A program made the position numbers and the translations under genes. The notes beneath the pieces were generated by a model. It saw only the letters and a list, made by a program, of their open reading frames with translations, was not told where the DNA came from and ran no database searches. From the NCBI GenBank assembly GCA_019044685.2, contig JAGTXX020000003.1, positions 1,426,001 through 1,490,000 on the forward strand: a DNA stretch of 64,000 bases, written 5' to 3'. This DNA comes from Nannochloris sp. 'desiccata' (taxonomy: Eukaryota; Chlorophyta; Trebouxiophyceae; Chlorellales; Chlorellaceae). Shown in pieces: positions 60,456 through 64,000 of this stretch. The first letter of the stretch is position 1; every line of letters starts with the position of its first letter.

Positions 60456-63400
60456 TCAGATACCTCCCCCAGCAGAACTGCTCCCGTTCATCACTATAAC
60501 CGACCCACTTTGCTGCTTACTAGTCTCACCGCTCGCCCTCACAATGACATCTACTCCATCAAAGGCTCTAGTCATAAAAGATTGCGCCTGCGCCACCACA
60601 AGCACCGTTCCAAACTGGTCCAGCCCTCTTAACAAAGCAGCTAATCTGGCACACCCTTCCCCATCCAAATGCTGCATAACTTCATCCAACACCAACAAAT
60701 CACAACGCAATCTCCCACGTCGTGCTGCGAGCTCTGTAAACCCTAAAGCTAAGGCCAACGCCACTCTGCGACGTTCACCTCCACTAAGCTGTCTGACCGA
60801 CCGCTGCCTCAGTTCTGTCGAGCCAGGGACACGGACCAGTACCTTTTTTTCTACCTGTTCAATAACAGAATCAGCTGTGGTTGTACCGGCAGTAGATTTG
60901 CTACTACTACGTGGCCGGGATGCTGCCAGCTCCAAAGCGATACCTGGTGCTAATTGAGACAAATGTTGATTTGCAGAATGCTGCAATGCACCTAATGCAC
61001 CTTCGAGTACGTACGAAACAATACCAGTACCTCTAAAAGCTTCATCTATAGCCTTTAAATCTTCAATTTCAGTAGAAAGTGCGTTTAATTGCTCTTCTAA
61101 TAGAGAAATGCCTCGACTTTCTCTAGACAGCCATTCTTTTCTGCGTACTATTTCATCTTCTAGAGGACTTTGTTCTCCTTGAGTGGTCAGGTAGTCCGAT
61201 AATACGGATGTAGCAGTAAGTTTGGAGGAGGTACACGCTTGAATCGCGTCGCGTAAAGCCTGAGCAAGGTCTTTGGGGCTCTCGTAGAGAGCGTTAAACT
61301 GTTCTTGAAAGGTAGCAGAACAAGACAAGGAAGAATTTTCTCCTTCTACCGCTTCTTCAATACGTTTTAGTAGTTCTTGAACGCCACCTAAAGCGTTCTT
61401 CGCATCAAATACACCGTTCTCTACAGCATTAAACATCTGTGCTGCCTGTGCCTTTGCTGCTGCTGCCATTTTCATCGTTTCCATCTGCTGCTTTCTCGCA
61501 CTTTGCACTGCTTCTGCTGCAAACATAACACGTTGCGCAGCCTGACGAGCCTTTTCTATAGCCTCTGATGCAGCCAAGGAGGCTATGTCATGCTCTTCTG
61601 CCAGTATTTCAGAGGTAGCTGCGACTTGTTCAGCTGATATTGGTTGCAAACAACGATCGCAGACAGCCACTGTCCCATCTGCTGCTGGTGTGGTTGAAAA
61701 CAACTTTCCTTCTCCGTGCTCGTGCTGATGAGTGTGCCCACTATGTATAGAAGTACTCGAAGAAACGATTTGATCGTCGAATTGTAGGTAGTCTTCTAGT
61801 TGTCGACGTTTTGCTGTGGCAGTTGCTTGAGCGCCTCCTTGCTCCACCTGGGCAGCTGCAAGAGCCTTTTGAGCCTCTGCAAGCTCTTTTTCTAGCCTTG
61901 AAAGCTCTTCTAACGCTGTAGAATCTTGTAAACAGTAATCGACTTCGTCTTGTCTACCATTTTTTAATTTTCCAGCGCTATTTTCCAGCCAAGCAGTTGC
62001 TTTGCTTAAATTAATTTCAAGCTTGCCCCTCACAGCCTGCATTTCATGCCCAACAGAAACCAACTTCTCCTTTCCTCTCGCTCTTCGAAGCTCCATTTCC
62101 ACAACTGCAGCATGTTTTTGATTCTCCAAAACTGCAATTTCAGCTCGTTGCTGCTCTACATAGCGTTCTTTTACTTCTCGTTCTTTAGACACTTCACTCG
62201 AGGTTGCTTTTAAGCTAGCTAAAGCCTTTCTAGATGCTTCTTTTGCATCAGCCCAGATATCTAAATCCACAATTTTGCCTAGCTCTTCCTTAAAGGCCCT
62301 ATCACTCGACTCAAGCAGTGCTGTAATTTCACTTTGACCGTAAAAAGCAGCTCTAGCAAGCAACTCTGTGCCGAGTGCAGCGTCAATTTCAACTTGTGTT
62401 AATCTCACATCTTGCGTTGTTTTATCTACTCCATCTAATTCAAACGTTAAAGCACCACCACGGCCACGTCGCACAACTCTTCTTTCTACGGTAAATGGTA
62501 TTCCATCTACCGTACCTTCTAATTTGACCCTGGCAAATTTCGAATCCTCATTTACTATATCCGAATTACTTAGTCCACGGCCACTGCCTAGCTCAGAACG
62601 TGCATCAACATTCCCAGTCAATGCCCATAATGGCGCCATGACTAATGCAGTCTTTCCAGCTCCATTTGATTCAGCGGCACCGTCAGCGGGCTTTGACGCT
62701 TCGCCTGCTGCGCTTTGAATTTGACCAGTAACGACTACCAAACCACGATCTTGTAATTCGTACCGCTGTGGCTCAATAAAGGAGAAATACCCTTCAATTT
62801 CTACTGCTGTAAAGGATAAAGAAACTTGCCCTCGTTGGTAATTGTTATATCGTGCTACACTAGGGGTACCCGTAGGAGTTATGTTGCGTCGTAGAATTTG
62901 AGATAGAAGCTCTTCTCCACGTGCAATAGATCCGTTTTTAAGTCCACGCATCGCAGCATATTTTTGAAACAATTCTTCAGGGCCTAGATTTTCTGCAGAT
63001 GTAATCCGAGGGGCAGCCGATGGTGTTGGCACCGTGACCAACTCCACTGCAATACCTAGGGAAGCTAACTTTCGTAGAGCTTTATTTTGTTGTTTGATTT
63101 CCTCTGGACGTAAAGCAACGCGGACTCTATCTCCACGGCGAAGATTTTGAGGGAGGAGCTCTGGTAAATCTATTGAGATAGAGCTGATGTCTGTGTCAGT
63201 GATGTCTGTGTCGGTGGCAACTTCCACAGTAGCGACTTCCTCTTGCACATCAGAGCCACTAGTAGTATTACTCTCATTGCTATGAATCGTACTATTCGTA
63301 CTAATACCACTTGTCAGCTGTACATCAAAGTGTCTAGGACCTATGTCTAGCTTTATTTCTTCAACTACTTTCCAAGTAGAGTCTAAAACAAGCAAAGCTT

Positions 63401-64000
63401 TTTGTTGTCCTGCCTCCGCCCTCGACACTGCAGCCAGATTAATTGGAATACAAATTAATTTAATTCGCTCTCATGTTCTCAAAGCAGGTAAAACAAATAC
63501 CATTGTCAAGGTGAATACACATACAATAAAGATAATTCTCTCTCCCCCTCTAAAAAAAAAGAATTTCAAACTGAAGTAAAAACTAAAAGAAAGAAAGAAA
63601 AAACTCTACCTACCTTGATATGGTGAGCCAACGTATCTGATACTCGTTCCAGCAACAATATGTGGTTTATGATAATGCCCAGTATACACAGGAACGCCTT
63701 TGGGAAATAAAGTCGGTGGAATGCCATCACGTGCTTGGCAGGCATCGTTCAATGAAGCACCCTGAACATCCACATGAGCAAAAATAGCAGACGGCAGCTG
63801 AGATGTCGACTTTGCTGCTCCTCCCATTGTAAGTGATATTTCCCCTTTTGCTGCTTCCAATGCTGCTGCTATTTCGTTAGGATCTCTACGGTACGGTAGC
63901 CATAGAGCGCCAGCATACATAGCAGGACCATCAAAAACATGAATCCTATCTGGAGCAGCGGCAGCTAAAGGGGTTAATCCGTGGATGAGCCCACCGAGTG
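60456..64000 (-). CDS. SbcD-SbcC (Mre11-Rad50-like) fusion nuclease/ATPase, 5' end outside window
   Basis: Two visible exons (63614-64000 and 60456-63427, phase 1) join as RYVGSPYQ-VSRAEAGQQKALL, which is the continuous C-terminal part of an SbcD-type metallophosphoesterase: PVYTGHYHKPHIV with the metal-binding GHxH, then GSPYQ..EAGQ. Its capping domain runs to LVTVP. The chain then continues directly into an SbcC-type ABC ATPase: EGYFSFIEPQRYELQDRGLVVVTG, a P-loop ending NGAGKT, a Q-loop-like FYGQSE, a long coiled coil, a zinc hook VCDRCLQPI (CxxC, ~61650-61661), the second coiled coil, signature RQLSGGERRRVALAL and Walker B DLLVLDEVMQHLD. SbcC and SbcD are normally separate subunits of a DNA end-processing complex. 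Organelle targeting cannot be judged because the N-terminus is missing. Confidence 0.88.

Noticed and set aside
1..64000. CRISPR arrays, bacterial operons, riboswitches, rRNA genes
   Set aside because: None seen; the window is intron-bearing eukaryotic nuclear DNA and the only tRNA-like sequence found by eye is the permuted tRNA-Asn.

Overview
The window is nuclear DNA from a unicellular photosynthetic eukaryote, most likely a green (Viridiplantae, prasinophyte-like) microalga. It has compact genes with no or few short GT-AG introns, roughly 43% GC by eye, and many proteins carrying mitochondrial or plastid presequences. The plastid lineage is suggested by a CruP-type lycopene cyclase paralog, a PsbP-family lumen protein, a PsbTn-like photosystem II peptide, a short DUF1517 thylakoid protein and a rhodanese/FSH hydrolase fusion of the plant STR6 type. 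Naming a genus would be a guess.

Layout, left to right. 1-6.5 kb: N-terminal end of VPS13, NDUFAF1/CIA30, LSM7 and an ELL-like elongation factor. 6.5-12 kb is accessory: a GC-richer unassigned stretch, a secreted tandem FGE-sulfatase-domain protein of bacterial look, and a 1.5 kb element with ~355 bp inverted repeats that encloses a spliced unknown gene. 12-32 kb: a small mitochondrial protein, CruP, a DUF1517 protein, archaeal-type phosphoglycerate mutase, pyridoxal kinase, DNA polymerase kappa, a GAF-PAS-pseudokinase, a TLC-like membrane protein, a thioredoxin-fold protein, an acidic plastid protein and COG3. 32-48 kb: PsbTn-like, an RGG/Q-rich protein, RMD1/DUF155, a HAD 5'-nucleotidase, the STR6-like fusion, PsbP, PYM, mS45/Bot1, SDHAF2 and a Pro-rich thylakoid protein. 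48-58 kb: a secreted trypsin-like protease, a Golgi-type SGNH/PC-esterase protein, a 780 bp hAT remnant with perfect 8 bp target duplications, RPAP3, organellar TyrRS and AFG1. 58-64 kb: a gene-poor stretch holding a circularly permuted tRNA-Asn gene, an orphan reading frame, and a gene that fuses SbcD-type nuclease and SbcC-type ATPase in one polypeptide and runs off the right edge.

Neighbouring genes mostly alternate strand, giving divergent pairs on ~200-400 bp shared promoters and convergent pairs with tail-to-tail ends. There is no obvious operon logic. Functional themes are organelle biogenesis (NDUFAF1, SDHAF2, RMD1, mS45, AFG1, TyrRS), thylakoid proteins, and genome maintenance (Pol kappa, SbcDC).

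The most striking single observation is the permuted tRNA-Asn(GUU) at 58408-58492: the 3' half precedes the 5' half, and the two reassemble into a cloverleaf with every stem fully paired. Other points worth attention are the SbcD-SbcC fusion with an insertion in its P-loop, the myristoylation-type GAF-PAS pseudokinase, Pol kappa with an NZF ubiquitin-binding finger, and the two mobile elements.
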